Position numbers and translations under genes: made by a program. This document shows positions 12,866 to 24,800 of a stretch of DNA of 64,000 bases, one piece after another. The notes beneath the pieces are model-generated. The model did not search any database, was not told the origin of the DNA, and was given only the letters and a program-made list of their open reading frames with translations. Source of the DNA: Pisaster brevispinus (taxonomy: Eukaryota; Echinodermata; Asteroidea; Forcipulatida; Asteriidae). Location of the stretch: positions 5,991,698 to 6,055,697 of the forward strand of contig JAMKCF010000015.1 of the NCBI GenBank assembly GCA_023634235.1, in the 5' to 3' direction. Position 1 is the first letter of the stretch, and every line of letters begins with the position of its first letter.

Positions 12866-13049
12866 CAGTCAACCCTTGTTATAGGGAGCACCGTTACAAA
12901 GGGGTTCTGCTTTAAACAGTACATTCTGAAGCCCCAAATCTCATTTCTGCTTTTGCGTTTCTTTGTTTTACTGTCCTCTTATAACAACGGTTCTGTTGTG
13001 AAGCGGTAATTTGGCCAGTCCCCAGCGGTCTTGTTACAAGAGTCGACTG
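12866..13049. mobile_element. pogo/Tigger-like MITE in the TET 3' region
   Basis: The left end CAGTCAACCCTTGTTATA pairs with the right end TGTTACAAGAGTCGACTG as imperfect inverted repeats. CAGTCxAxCC...GTTATA ends are characteristic of pogo-type elements. If the 3' UTR reaches this far, the element is transcribed with TET. Confidence 0.6.
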
Positions 13050-15201
13050 CATTTGTAGTACAGATTGGTTGCATGATTGGAAACTAAAGAATGTGTTCTT
13101 CCCAGGTAAGATGAACATAGAGCTATGTATGATACATCTAGGCTACAAAGTACACAAATCATGAACACACTTCATGATAAAAACGCTTTCAACAGTGAAA
13201 TTTGATGATATTTCTTTAAAAATAGAAAACCCCAATGCTGTACCGATTAAAACTCTTACTGAAATATTATACCATCACGTTATGATTTTGATTGCAGCAG
13301 AACATATTGGAAACAGTGAGAGTTCTCTCCACTAGCGATCGCTTCGACTTTGACAATCGGTTCAAATGTTGCAGGAGAGTAAAGAGAGTCGACATATTAG
13401 AACTAGTTTTGTTCACACCATCCGAACAAAATACAATTAATCGTCTACAAACTCTGTAACGCTTTGAATTACATTTTGTCTGTACATTATATACAATAAC
13501 TCTACTGGGGGAAAAAATGTACACTTTTCTTCTAAAATTTCTATATATTTTTTTTTACATAAAACACAAGACATTACCGAATCTTCTCTACACATTTCAC
13601 ATTTCATCGAATTCTACAAGAGTCATTTAAAAAATTTTTAAAAGTTGATTTTCCCTCACAGAGAGAATTTTTGAGAGACAATTACAAAGATTTCCGACCC
13701 TCTTTTCGAAAAAAAAAAAAAAAAACCCAAACAAACAAAACAACCCCTAAACCATAAACATTGTTTGAGGAGAATTAAAAATAGGTCTGCACAATTATTT
13801 ATAATTTTTTTGTGGATAAATGTTAACGACCGTTCCTCTTGATTTCTCAGGTAAGGAACGAAGTTCAGAAACAAGCAAGAGAAAAAAACCAACCCAAACT
13901 CTATACCGTATTAACATTTTAAAACACAAAACAAGGAATAATTGTTTCCTAAACAAAAATCTTTAAAAAATAAGAACTTATCACGGAAAGCACAAACATA
14001 ATAAGCCTACTCACACACATACACTAGTATAACTTAAAAAGTGATTCGTCTACACTCATTAAAAAACATTTTGTACAACCCATTCATTTGTTTCCAAGAA
14101 ACCAAAAACTAAAACATTACTTAAGTAATAATTATTCAATAATTATCTTTAAATTGATTTAATTGTTATGGTAATTTCAGTTGTATTTTAAAAACAATAC
14201 AATGCCATACAAATTGTTTTTTGATTTGCCTGTAACAAAGATCAGGCAAAAACAATAATATTTAACGACAGTATAATTCTTGGTCCAATCACGCGAGGCC
14301 CCTGTAAATATGACAGAATGCTCATGAAGGTATTTGACCTTTTTTTTTTCACTTATCGCGATTGGCCAGCTGAAGTCATTAATGTTCATGATGTAAGCTC
14401 ACTGGCAAACCAATCATAAAGACTTCAAAAGCCCAAAGCCTTGCTCAATATTTTTCACCAGAAAGCTAAATATGTGAATAAGAGAACAGCTGCTGTCCGA
14501 AATGGTGGAACATTTGAAGGGGGTTCAACCCACATCACAGAAGTCCCAACTTGTAATCCAATTCCGAAGTTAGAAATATACACTGATTATAAACTACTGG
14601 AGAACAGTCCTCCCCAGTTAAAAAAAAAAAATCATTTCAAAATCAAATTAAAATATTCCCTTCTAGATTATGTAAGGGATGAAGACATAAAATATTTGTT
14701 TCACGTAGATTCTATGATGGGTACAGATTAAAAATATCATTACAATTTTTTTTTGGAATTACAACATAGCACCAAAAGAGTACTTTTTCTTTTCCATTTT
14801 GAGGTATGAAAATTTGATATAAAAATGGCGAGTTGTGTTTTGACCTGAAGATTAAGAATTCTTTATGATGTCGAACATATATTTATTTCCACGGAAACTA
14901 CGACAGATTTGGTTAGTAAACAGTCAGAACCAACCAAATTGTTTTTATTTCTTGAGTCACCTCAGCGTGTAATCGAGGAAGCTGAATTAGCAATTCATTT
15001 TTGGAATCTTGTTTTCTTTTGCAAATAATTAAAATCTGATATAAAAACAAAACAAAAACAAAAAAACATTTTTGATAGGGGTGAACTCTGGTCTAAAATG
15101 CATAGCAATTTAAGTTGCAAGGTAGTGCATAGGGGGAGGCTGAACAAATATTCCTCTGCATGGACTAACAGAGAGAGTATTTTATATACAATTTCAGTGG
15201 T

Positions 15202-17445
15202 CTATACCCACTTCTGGTACGGTCCTGTGACGGTCGGGAAAGCTGTTGAAGTCAGGGTGGTGACCGTGCTTGTGAACGGCGTATGTGCACACTTCGTTGG
15301 TACTTTCTTTGACTCAGTGGTGTACTTAATCTTGGTCTTGTCTGGAATTACCGTGTCGTCACTGTTGGAGAGGCGCCGCTTGCGACCTTTTCGAGGAGGC
15401 GGGGTCTCCCCGTTGAGACGCGCCGTTTCCTCAGCTTCGTCCTGACGGGCCTGCATCTTACGCTCGTACTCCTCAAGCCCGTGGTGACGGAAGTTCATGT
15501 GCTTGTGCTGGTAGAAGACCAGGCTGATGCGGGTCGGACGCTGTCGCACTGGCTTCTGGAGTGACGTAGTAGCGTGGAGCTCCCGCTTTGCCACTTCAAA
15601 GAGGACCGAGCCGTGAGTGAGGGCGACAGCCACGCCTCCAATTGTTGGGTCTCGAAAGCACTCTTCGCTGTCCGAGGTGCACTCTACTTCTTGGGGTTCT
15701 TCCGGTTTCGGAGAGGTCTGAGGTAGAAGAGCCGAGGCAACTGGAACTGGCGTGCTTGGGTTGGAGCCCCCTGCTTCCATCATCCGGAGATGCTCTGCTA
15801 TTGTCTTTGTCTTCTCATGCTGTTGCTGTTGTTGGGAGGAGGATGATGCTTCATGTAACCTTGGGTAAGGCTTGGTATCGTGGGGTGGATAGCTCTGGGA
15901 GAGATCACGGCGGGCGCTATTGTGGTCCTGGTGACCTTGCTGCTGCTGCTGCTGGTACATTGCGTATTTGTGGCTGTCCGATGAATTCCTTTGTGAGTCG
16001 TGCTGTCTGCCCTGCAAAACTTGCCCGCCCTCACGGTGACTAAAGTTGGGATAGTCTCGATGTTGATGACTGCCCTCCTGCGGGAATGCACTTCTTGGAT
16101 CACTCGAGGACTTGCCCCGCTCGTGGAATGCGGACCCAAATGGAGGCGTTCCCTGGCTGGGGTAGGGGTGGTGCTCCTGGGACGGGGTGCTCTCCCGGGA
16201 GGGGCTGTTCTGAAAGACTGGAGGCCTCCAAATGCTGTCTTTGGGACCAGAGTGGGTGGTGGTTGGATGATGCCCAAGATCCTGCCTGAGACCGTTGGAC
16301 ATTAGATTTTGGGAATATTTGGCGTCAGCTGACGAGGTGGTTGCATTTGGTCGTGGTGTATGGTGGTCTCTACTCAAGTCCATTTGATCAGCCCGTGAAC
16401 TACCGTAGGCTGCCGCAGCCGCAGCAGCTGCCGCCGCTGCAGCGGGATGCTGAGGGCCGTACTTCATACCGTAAGCACTGTACAAGGCGTCTCGCTCGCT
16501 CCTGCCTTGCTTCATTAAATTCCCTAATTGATTCATATCTGGTTTCACATCCTCCATTGAAAGTCCGCTATAGTGTGGATACCTCATGTAGGCATGTGCT
16601 ACACCTGCCATGTATGGGTCGTTGGCGTACTGACTCATGAACCGTGCCAGAGCAGGGTTCTGTTGGAGCTGCTCATGAGTTGCTAGCCCAACCATGCCCG
16701 GATGGGCGTACTGGGGTAAGAACATCCTCGCCTGGTGTGGGTACATCCGTGCCCAGTCGGGGTGCATTGCCGCTGCTTGAGCAGCCTGAGCTGCAGCAGC
16801 GTTCATTTGCATGGCTTCCCGCTGCATACTCTCATACATCATTGGGTGCAAGCCGTGCATCTCGGGCCTCATCCCTGCAGCAGCCAGCCCACTAGGTGTC
16901 ATCTCCACCCCGGGCCACGCTGCCCGGACCTGCTCGACACTCTGCTGGTAGTGTGACCACAGATGTGGGGGAATCTGCATGATCTGAACAGCCGACGCCG
17001 CCGCCGCCGCCTCTTTGCTCGCCTTCCCCGAACTCTTCACCTCGGCGGCCTCCTTTGTCGGCGTAAAATTAGAACTACCACTGTTATTACTTTGGTGGTT
17101 GTTACTCTGCGGTGTTGCTGACCTTGCGGCCGCAGCAGCGGCAGCTGCCGCAGCTGCTGCTGCACCCTTCCCCCTGCTTGGACTGTTCTTATCACCGTGA
17201 CTGTGCCGGCTGCTGCGGACCTGTGCCCCCTTTGGAATGACGGGGTCCTGCTTCGGCCTCATTCTCGCTTTGTGACGATAGTGAGTCAAGACTTCAATGG
17301 CATTACGTCTCACCTTCTCTTGTTGAGCCTCCACACTGCCGTACTCATCGGTGTTGTCCAGGTAATAAAGAGGGAGCACGTGCAGCTGCTCGTCGCCTGG
17401 GTCAGGCAGTCTGTCACGGATCTCTGATTTTGTTAATGTTACAAC
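15202..17445 (-). CDS. TET: TET coding exon 10: beta-helix halves, low-complexity insert and C-terminus
   Basis: This final exon gives 747 codons and a TAG stop (residues 1341-2087). Acceptor TTTGTGTTGCAG|GTTGTAAC. It starts [20 protein letters not shown] then LHVLPLYY, matching the TET VxTLTxED...[10 protein letters not shown] strand. About 500 residues of low-complexity sequence follow, with a 13-Ala run at 1435-1447, a 12-Ala run, Gln runs, and Met/His/Tyr-rich stretches. The second core half holds [20 protein letters not shown], then ELHATT, then [16 protein letters not shown]1964 is the third Fe ligand (TET2 H1881), R1979 the 2OG-binding Arg (TET2 R1896) and Y1985 matches TET2 Y1902. A basic PRKGRKRR at 2024-2031 is a likely nuclear signal. 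The end VTGPYQKWV matches the family C-terminus (VTGPYxxWI/V). The insert makes the HxD-to-His distance about 634 residues, longer than in human TET2 (about 497). Confidence 0.98.
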   Translation of the reverse strand, partial: VVTLTKSEIRDRLPDPGDEQLHVLPLYYLDNTDEYGSVEAQQEKVRRNAIEVLTHYRHKARMRPKQDPVIPKGAQVRSSRHSHGDKNSPSRGKGAAAAAAAAAAAAARSATPQSNNHQSNNSGSSNFTPTKEAAEVKSSGKASKEAAAAASAVQIMQIPPHLWSHYQQSVEQVRAAWPGVEMTPSGLAAAGMRPEMHGLHPMMYESMQREAMQMNAAAAQAAQAAAMHPDWARMYPHQARMFLPQYAHPGMVGLATHEQLQQNPALARFMSQYANDPYMAGVAHAYMRYPHYSGLSMEDVKPDMNQLGNLMKQGRSERDALYSAYGMKYGPQHPAAAAAAAAAAAAYGSSRADQMDLSRDHHTPRPNATTSSADAKYSQNLMSNGLRQDLGHHPTTTHSGPKDSIWRPPVFQNSPSRESTPSQEHHPYPSQGTPPFGSAFHERGKSSSDPRSAFPQEGSHQHRDYPNFSHREGGQVLQGRQHDSQRNSSDSHKYAMYQQQQQQGHQDHNSARRDLSQSYPPHDTKPYPRLHEASSSSQQQQQHEKTKTIAEHLRMMEAGGSNPSTPVPVASALLPQTSPKPEEPQEVECTSDSEECFRDPTIGGVAVALTHGSVLFEVAKRELHATTSLQKPVRQRPTRISLVFYQHKHMNFRHHGLEEYERKMQARQDEAEETARLNGETPPPRKGRKRRLSNSDDTVIPDKTKIKYTTESKKVPTKCAHTPFTSTVTTLTSTAFPTVTGPYQKWV

Positions 17446-18779
17446 CTGCAACACAAAGAAAAGGAACATTCATACTATGGTTAGCTTCCTGCAATAACAT
17501 CTTTTTAAATCCAAAACTAAAAAAAAATAGTATAACCTCTTCGACTAAAAACCCTACAAACTATAAAAAAATTAAATAAGAATTTTAAATCAGCTGGTTC
17601 CCCATATCAGTAAAAAGACACCTCTATGAAGGAAATTTAAGTTTCAACTGGAACATTTCCAGGGACTTTGCCTCAGTTGCCTGCAGGCAGAATCAGACCT
17701 TAATGCGCCACAGTACATAGTGAGCATTAACACTATCGTAATCACAGGGTTTTTCAAGACCACAACAAGCCCATTTTCTTTGTTGAAAATCCACGAATGT
17801 ATCGCATGGCCAAAACCAACAGTGTGCGATTGGAACATGAAACCATTTTTCCGGAACTAAGTAATAACCTTTTTAGCAGTCAAGCCAGGGTAAAGTTGCA
17901 ACGATTCAAAGTTTCATCGTGTAATTGCAATATTGTATGTAGATTTTGTGATGATGTCGTAGCTTGCCAGACGGAGGCTCCATGCAAAAAAACTGTATCT
18001 CTGTGACTCCAGCTTTCCTTGCACATTAGGGACGTTTTAACCCAGATACAATGCTTTTGCACGTGAGTCACATCAGTATGAAAGACACAATAAACTGACA
18101 CGGCGATGACCAGATCACAAGGAGGGCCCACCCCAACAGAGACAGAAGTCTTCTTCAAGCTGAAAGACTTACCACCGTGCAGCCGTTGTTCATGTTCTGT
18201 TGATCCCGGTGGGCATGCGCGCAGAAGTCCATGCACGATGTGACACCGGAGAACGGCCGCCCCTCACGCATTCCCAGACGGCATTCTGATCCTTGCTTCT
18301 CAAAGGAAACCTGAGATAAACGGAAGAAGAAATGTAATTTTTAATGAACTCTGCAAAATATTTCACTTTATGAAAGCTTACTCGCATGAAGGATTTAGAG
18401 GTTGACAACTAGTTTCTAGAGGTTCGAAAGTAAAATGTAACTGGTTACCCAACCATCCATTTTTAAAACATACAAGTGGCCTCTGATCATCAAGGAATTG
18501 GTCACACTGATTGTCCTTCCCTTCACATGTCGCGCATAAACAAAAGAAGGAAATCTTTGAATTCCTGGTTACATGATCAAGGCGTTAATACCCGATCTAC
18601 TTAAAAAAAACCACCAGTATTCTACATTTTGCAATTAACTACGTAGCTTTTAGACCATGTAACATCACATGTTTAGAAAAGAGTCGCAGAATCAAGCTTC
18701 CCACAGGCACACAAAATGTTGAAGAGGCACCAAGGCCAAGACTAGGAGAAACAGAGGCCATGACCTCCATGTAATTAAC

Positions 18780-18827
<48 letters not shown>

Positions 18828-21800
18828 TATAAAGCAGGCATGATAATTTGCCCTTAGAAAAACGTAGGAAAAACATACACGTACATAATTATGGTAATAA
18901 AATTGTGTTTTTTCTGAGGTTTTCTAAAAATCAGAACTCAGACTTAGGTAGGAAGAATATTATGCCTGATAACAATAACAAATAATAATAACAATAAAAA
19001 GGTTACTTATACCGGATCAAAAATAATGATCAAATGCGCCTCACAATCAGAAGAATTAAAAAAAACTAAAAATAGACACACAAATAAGAAAAGAGGAAAA
19101 ATGGTGGCAAACAAGCGGAGAACAAAAGTTACAACAAATTCTCAAAATACACCATCATACCGACATATCTCAGGCCTGCTGATAGTGAGAACTTAACTGT
19201 ACCATTTAAAAGCGAGTTTGAACAAGCGAATTTTACATCGTACATACATCAAAAATTTAATTTGAGAATTATCCAAATTCAAGAGGAAATACAACCAGCA
19301 ATATGAAAAACAATGACCAGTGAGTGAACAAATAAGTCCACTGGTGAAATCACAAAATCACCGAATTATTAGAAATACAAATGTGAAGGAAAACAAAATC
19401 AATCATTCAAATTGACATGGGGGGGGGGGTGTTCTGCATACAATAACAGGAGCATAATGGTAAAGTTAAATGCAACAGATGCAAAAACAGCATTGGGATA
19501 AAGAATTTCTTGAGTGCTTTTAGAATTTCTTAAGAGTGTTTCTAGAATGCGAGGGTCATGGGTTCGAATCCCACCTGCCGGATTTGGGAAGAGAAGCGAG
19601 GTACACACCGCCTAACTATCCCACATCCGTGTGGGGCTACAACCAAAATAATATAATGACTACACCGGACACTTACCTGGTTATTGTAGGAGTCAGGTGC
19701 CATCTGTTTGTACAGCGGGGATATATCGGTGGCTAATCGCTGCAATGAATGCTCGAGTACTTCCTCCTAAACAGAAACCCAAACCAGATAACAACGGAGA
19801 ACAGTTAGATTGTTAAGAGTGCCGTGACTTGGTCAACATTTACAAGCATAAGCTGGTTCCCCGTCTCCATTCTTTTATGATAAAGCCACGGTTGGGATTG
19901 ACCATTTAGAGACCAACTCAATAAGCTCTAAACATGGAAATCTCAAATTGGTCCTTTGGGTTCATTTTTTTAAATACTGTTATCACACATTTCCGTTAAT
20001 GCCGAATAGTTTCAGGTTTTGCCAGAAAGGGCCCATGTGTCATAAAAGGAAATTTGGATCTACAGGCTGATGTGTCGTCAGTTGTACCTTATCCGAGTCA
20101 TTGTTGTCCTGCAGTTTGAACTTCTTTGGCGTCTTGCTGCGAGCGAACTTGCAGCTGTTGTAGTACATAGACCAGGAACAACCAAACGAGAACGACGCTC
20201 CGCACGACTCGGGATCAAACCCCTGACAGGCACAGGTTCTCCTGCGAGGATGACGAAAAAAATAATAAATAAATAAACAAATGAATTAGTTCAAAAAAAA
20301 TACCTATATACTGGTCAATTTGTTTATCAACGAGTCAGAACACAGTGAACGATTGTATAGCTGAGCAAAATGCTACAAAAAATAATATCACTTGCCACCA
20401 CGCTTCAAATCTCACCCTGGACCGAAGCCTTGCATGTGGACTGGGTTTAATCATCCCTACCCGATTGCATGAGTTTTCCCCATATTGGGTTTTGCTCTTA
20501 GTCTCCAACATTTAAAACTGACATAGCCTCTTCACCATAGTCTCTTAGCACACCTGTATCTTCAGGCCAGCCGACGATTTCATGAAACTTGACACAACTA
20601 CGCATGTCCACTTTGGGCAAAATTGATTGGTTAAGTTGTGCACCACTAACGCAATAAAAATCTTGCACCTGTGGACTTAGGCAGTTGTGTGAAATCAGCC
20701 GCAGAAGAGTTTCAGAGAGCAAGGAACTTTTAAGGGTTCCTTGGCTTCATTACCGAAAAGGTCATAAAAAATGATTACACTCCAAAATTCCCCCCAAAAT
20801 GTTTGAATCCGTACGAGACTTGCGCGGTTTTTAAAATTCGGCGGAGTGCTGTTTCTCCGTCAACTCATCAACTAGTCGTAGTAAGACATCTGTGGACAGA
20901 AACTAAAGACTTACTCTTCATTGACAGCACATCTCCGCACCGTGGGGATTGCCCCGTTGGGCAGCATACGCGTCAGGAGGTCGTACACATCATCAGCTTC
21001 TTTCCTCACGCAGCCTTCCCACGCGACGAGCGCGATGACGATGTAGGCCGTCTCGCAATGGTGGCCGGGACGATTCCGCACCAGCACCATGATCTTCTCC
21101 TCTGGGCCTGAACGCCTGAGGATCTGGAGTTGAAACAAAAAAAACAAGAAATGTTCTTACCAATGTCCATCCCACAATTCTTATAATTCTGGGAACGAAA
21201 ACCGTCAAGTATATCAGACGAGTGATCTCTCAGATCAACGAAGGTCTGCTTTGTTACTGCTGTGGCAACACTCATGACCTACCAACCTTCTGCAAGACAT
21301 CTCAGTGATCAGTTCCAAAAAGCTGTACTTGTACAGTCTATTGTGGCACCAGGGTCATATTGAATCAGTGCCACAAATTTGACCCGACTTCAATCTTAAG
21401 GATGCAGGTCCACTTTCCTTGTGCAAAAGGGGACTTCTTAGGTCCATTTTTAATATCCAACTAGGCATAGACCAGGGCCCAGTTCATAGAACTGGTTTAC
21501 CACAAAAAGTCGTATATGAAGTAGCAATTATGCTTACCAGAAAAAGGTTACCTGATCAAATACCATTTCATACATACAGTTCGCAACTGGTTTCCTGCTT
21601 AGTTTTGCTTAGCAGTTACATTGTTAAGCATATTTGTCCGCTTAAAGCAGCTCTACAAAATGGGGCCCAGGACAGCAGAAGGCATAAAGCTTCTGCTGAG
21701 TTTTAGGAACATTCCAAGTATTTTCAAAAGTCACTACATCACTGCAGACCAGTGATTTTATAACCGGTTTCTGTCTTACCCACTTAGCGATGGGACATCC

Positions 21801-24800
21801 CGCACTGCTCTTGCCTTCCTTGCCAGAGAAGACCAGCTTCTCCAGTCGAATGCAGTTACCCTTGTGTCCATACCTGTCAACAAACCAAATCGATAACAAA
21901 TGATGGATAGTGATCAAAGCATCCTCGGCAACATTCTGGCTCTGGCTACATCAACATGTCTGCAGGTGGCTTCAATCTACAGCCACAGCCGTAACCGTGA
22001 ATACTTGATTCCAACATGGCAAACACACAACAAGCAGAAACTAGTTGGCTGGCGACAACCAAGATAGTAATCTGAGAAGAACAAAGATGCACTGCTCAAA
22101 ATGCTGAGACTTGTGTCTCTCACTTCCAGTTCTTTCCAGAACCACAATTTTAAGTAACTATTTGGGTCCTGAGAAGAATGATAGGCGGGATAAGATTTGA
22201 GCACTGTACTCTGTATGTCTCCAAAAAAGTACACTACTCAAACTGTTGAGAATTAACTCACCACCAGTTCTTTCCAGAACTTTCAGTAAATACTTTGGTT
22301 CTGAGAGGAGCGAGAGGTGAGATAGGATTTGCAGTGTGTTCTGCTTGTGTTTAAGAAAGTACACTGCTCTAATTGTTGATACTCATTGTCACTACCAAAG
22401 TACCAGTTCTTCCAAAACTACAATTTTAGTAATTAAGTTGGTTCTGACGAGAACAAGAAGTTAGGTAAGATTCCAGCACTGTCCTCTGCTCGTCTCCAGA
22501 AAAGTACACTGCTCAAATTGTTGAGACTTGTCTCACTACCAGTTCTACAAGTTTCAGTAAATGTTTTTTTAAATGGAATCCCCACATTACTTTGTTTATA
22601 TTCTTAAATGTGACTGAGGAAGCACTGACCTTCTCATTACAAAGAGAGAGAGAGAGAGAGAGAGAGAGTGCCATGAGATTACTACCTACCTCTTCTCGAC
22701 AAGTTCTCTGATGGCTTGAACGGACCGTCCTGTTCCAAGATGTGTGTAGTAGGGTGCTTCATCGCGATCGTTCTCTGTGTAGCATTAAAAACACAATTTG
22801 AGTTAATGGCACGGCTGTACATTTAGGTTTCAAAACGGGCGTATCTAGAAAGCATGTATAGCCAATAGCACATCCATCAAAATTCTTCCCCTAATTTTGC
22901 TTGAGTCAATGCATTTGACTTTATCATAGCTATATCAATCATTTCTAAAAAATCTCCAATGGAACTGGCAATGGTTTTAAAGGTAGGGTCAAAGATTGGT
23001 TTTTGTCATCGTAATGCTGATTTATGGGAAAAATTATAAAGAAAAATACAATGAAAGTCGCATATCAAAGATTCAGCTGAATACAGTGTCTACTTGCTGA
23101 GGAAATGTCAGCGGGTACCAACCGCATCTCTCCCTGCAGCATTCGCAATCGGACACCAACCCTCAGAAATCCGAGAACCGATTCATGCATGAATGTTTTC
23201 CAGACTTCAATGTTTTTGAGTGCAAAATTCTCCAAACCAAACTTCGAAGGGAATCTATTCTTAAAATAGCTTTTACCATCAACAGCTACAGTGCTTCTCA
23301 CCAAGTAAAGTTTTTAAGGTCATTAAGTATTTACCATCTATGACCCTACCTTTAAGAGCATCTTATTAAATAATAAGATGACAATAGAATGCACAGAGAG
23401 TGTATGATGAACTCACCTAAGCATCCACAATCAGGCATCTCCTCTTTCATGTCGTCCTCCAGCATCTTACGGTGCAACTCAGCCGGGGTCAACTTCCGCG
23501 GCGTCAAATCCTTGTCCGTGGGTTTGCTCTCTGCCTTCTCTGCGCTGGTCGTGTGCTTCGTTGACGACGCCAGCAACGTCTGGCTGGGAAGAGGGAAGAG
23601 TGATCTGCCGGTGGATTTCATCCCGGCCGAGGCCGAGATACCACTCTGCGAGGTTGCTGGCATGACTCCCGGTACCGGCATGCCTGGAAAGGCACCGGTG
23701 CACATGGAAATCGGAGGTAACGTCACGCCGAGTCTACTCTGCTCCATCTTGGGCAGCTTGGATTCGTGTTTTGATTTCGAGTCTGACTTGTGAGACTTCT
23801 CTGATTTGTGCTTCTTCTCAGGCGGTTCGGACTTGGTGTGCGTGTGCGTGTGTGTCTGAACTGCTGAGACAGATGGCGATGGCGATTCCGAAGAAGGCCC
23901 GCTGCTGGGAAGGAAGCTTGGTAGAGACCGCTTTTCGTGGGGGCGCTGTTCGTGCAGCCGCGGTTCGTGATTCCCTGAGAAGTGCGTGGGTGGGAAAGGA
24001 AAGTGCCTTGCTGATATGGAGGAGCTGAGGGAGAGAAGGGATTCGGCAGCATCTGCAGGAGAAAGCGCTTTTCTCTCCATGGAGGGGGACTGCGACAACA
24101 CTGGGGTCATGATGCTGTTACCTTTGTGGTCAGGCGTACCCCTGTCCTGAACGTGATTGATGGCAGCTGCTGACTCAGCTTGCTTGGAAGATCCAAGTGT
24201 TGGGAAGGTGAAGGAAGATGGGTAGGACTGTAGGCTGGTCGGACGGGGGTGACTGCTGTTCAGCATGGGCGGTGCTTCCTTGGCGGCTGCATTCTGCATC
24301 TGGAGCTTCTTATCAAAGTAATGTCCGTGCGTGGGTGGCGACGGGCTCCCTGTGGGCTTACTGGATGCGGTGATGGGTGCCACTGGGTAACTGGGACCCT
24401 TCCCTGATATTGGGTTGGTCATTGCATTTTCTTGCTTTGCAGCTGCAGCATAGGCGTATTTTGCATGAGGGTGGTGATGATGGAGTGGGTGGGCGGGTAC
24501 CGGGATACCCATCGGCTCCCCAGGCTCTTTCTTCACCTGGGGTCCATCGCTACCCGCCTCCTTTGGATCCCTCCGCCCTTCCCCTAACCTGTCCCCTACA
24601 TTGGGTTTTGTCAGCTCCGTTTGAGGGAAGTGGTTCATTTTGGGGTAGCCTTCGGTCCCGCTGAACCCGTTCACCAGGGGAGGGGCAGGGGGCCAGTTCA
24701 TGTTGGGAGCGGGTTGGCTGGATGGGTCCTGTTTGGTGAAGTCCGGGGCGGTACTGTTGTGCATTGGCAGGGTGGTGGTTGGCGAGTTGTGATTCTCCAC

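Larger units (their letters stand above)
10600..15201 (-). other. TET 3' UTR candidate region, end not located
   Basis: This 4.6 kb stretch follows the stop codon on the sense (minus) strand. It is AT-rich and carries few of the interspersed repeats found elsewhere. AATAAA occurs on the minus strand near 14944, 14882, 12191 and 10963, so the poly(A) site could be at any of several places. A minus-strand TGTATATA (Pumilio-type element) lies near 13488. A pogo-like MITE sits at 12866-13049, a TA run at 11356-11381 and a CT run at 11771-11794. The small open frames in it show no recognisable domain. Assignment as 3' UTR is inference from position only. Confidence 0.4.
18311..19676 (-). other. 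TET intron 8, with an AAT microsatellite and SINE fragment
   Basis: This 1366-bp intron is A-rich. It holds an AAT microsatellite (18780-18828), a fragment of the GGCACCAAGGCCAAGAC dispersed repeat (about 18700-18770), a 10-G run near 19421, and a tRNA-SINE-like fragment (19545-19640). Confidence 0.9.
21874..22689 (-). other. TET intron 4, with a ~140 bp tandem repeat and a GA run
   Basis: The intron is 816 bp. More than half is a degenerate tandem array (22090-22570), and a GA microsatellite (about 22643-22668) sits close to the donor of exon 4. Confidence 0.9.

Noticed and set aside
14441..14731. 96-codon plus-strand frame opposite the TET 3' region
   Set aside because: Lysine- and asparagine-rich from AT-rich DNA, without known domain.
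15798..16277. 159-codon minus-strand frame inside TET exon 10
   Set aside because: Shifted-frame shadow of the Ser/Gln/His-rich insert.
23723..24052. 109-codon minus-strand frame inside TET exon 3
   Set aside because: Shifted-frame shadow of the linker exon.
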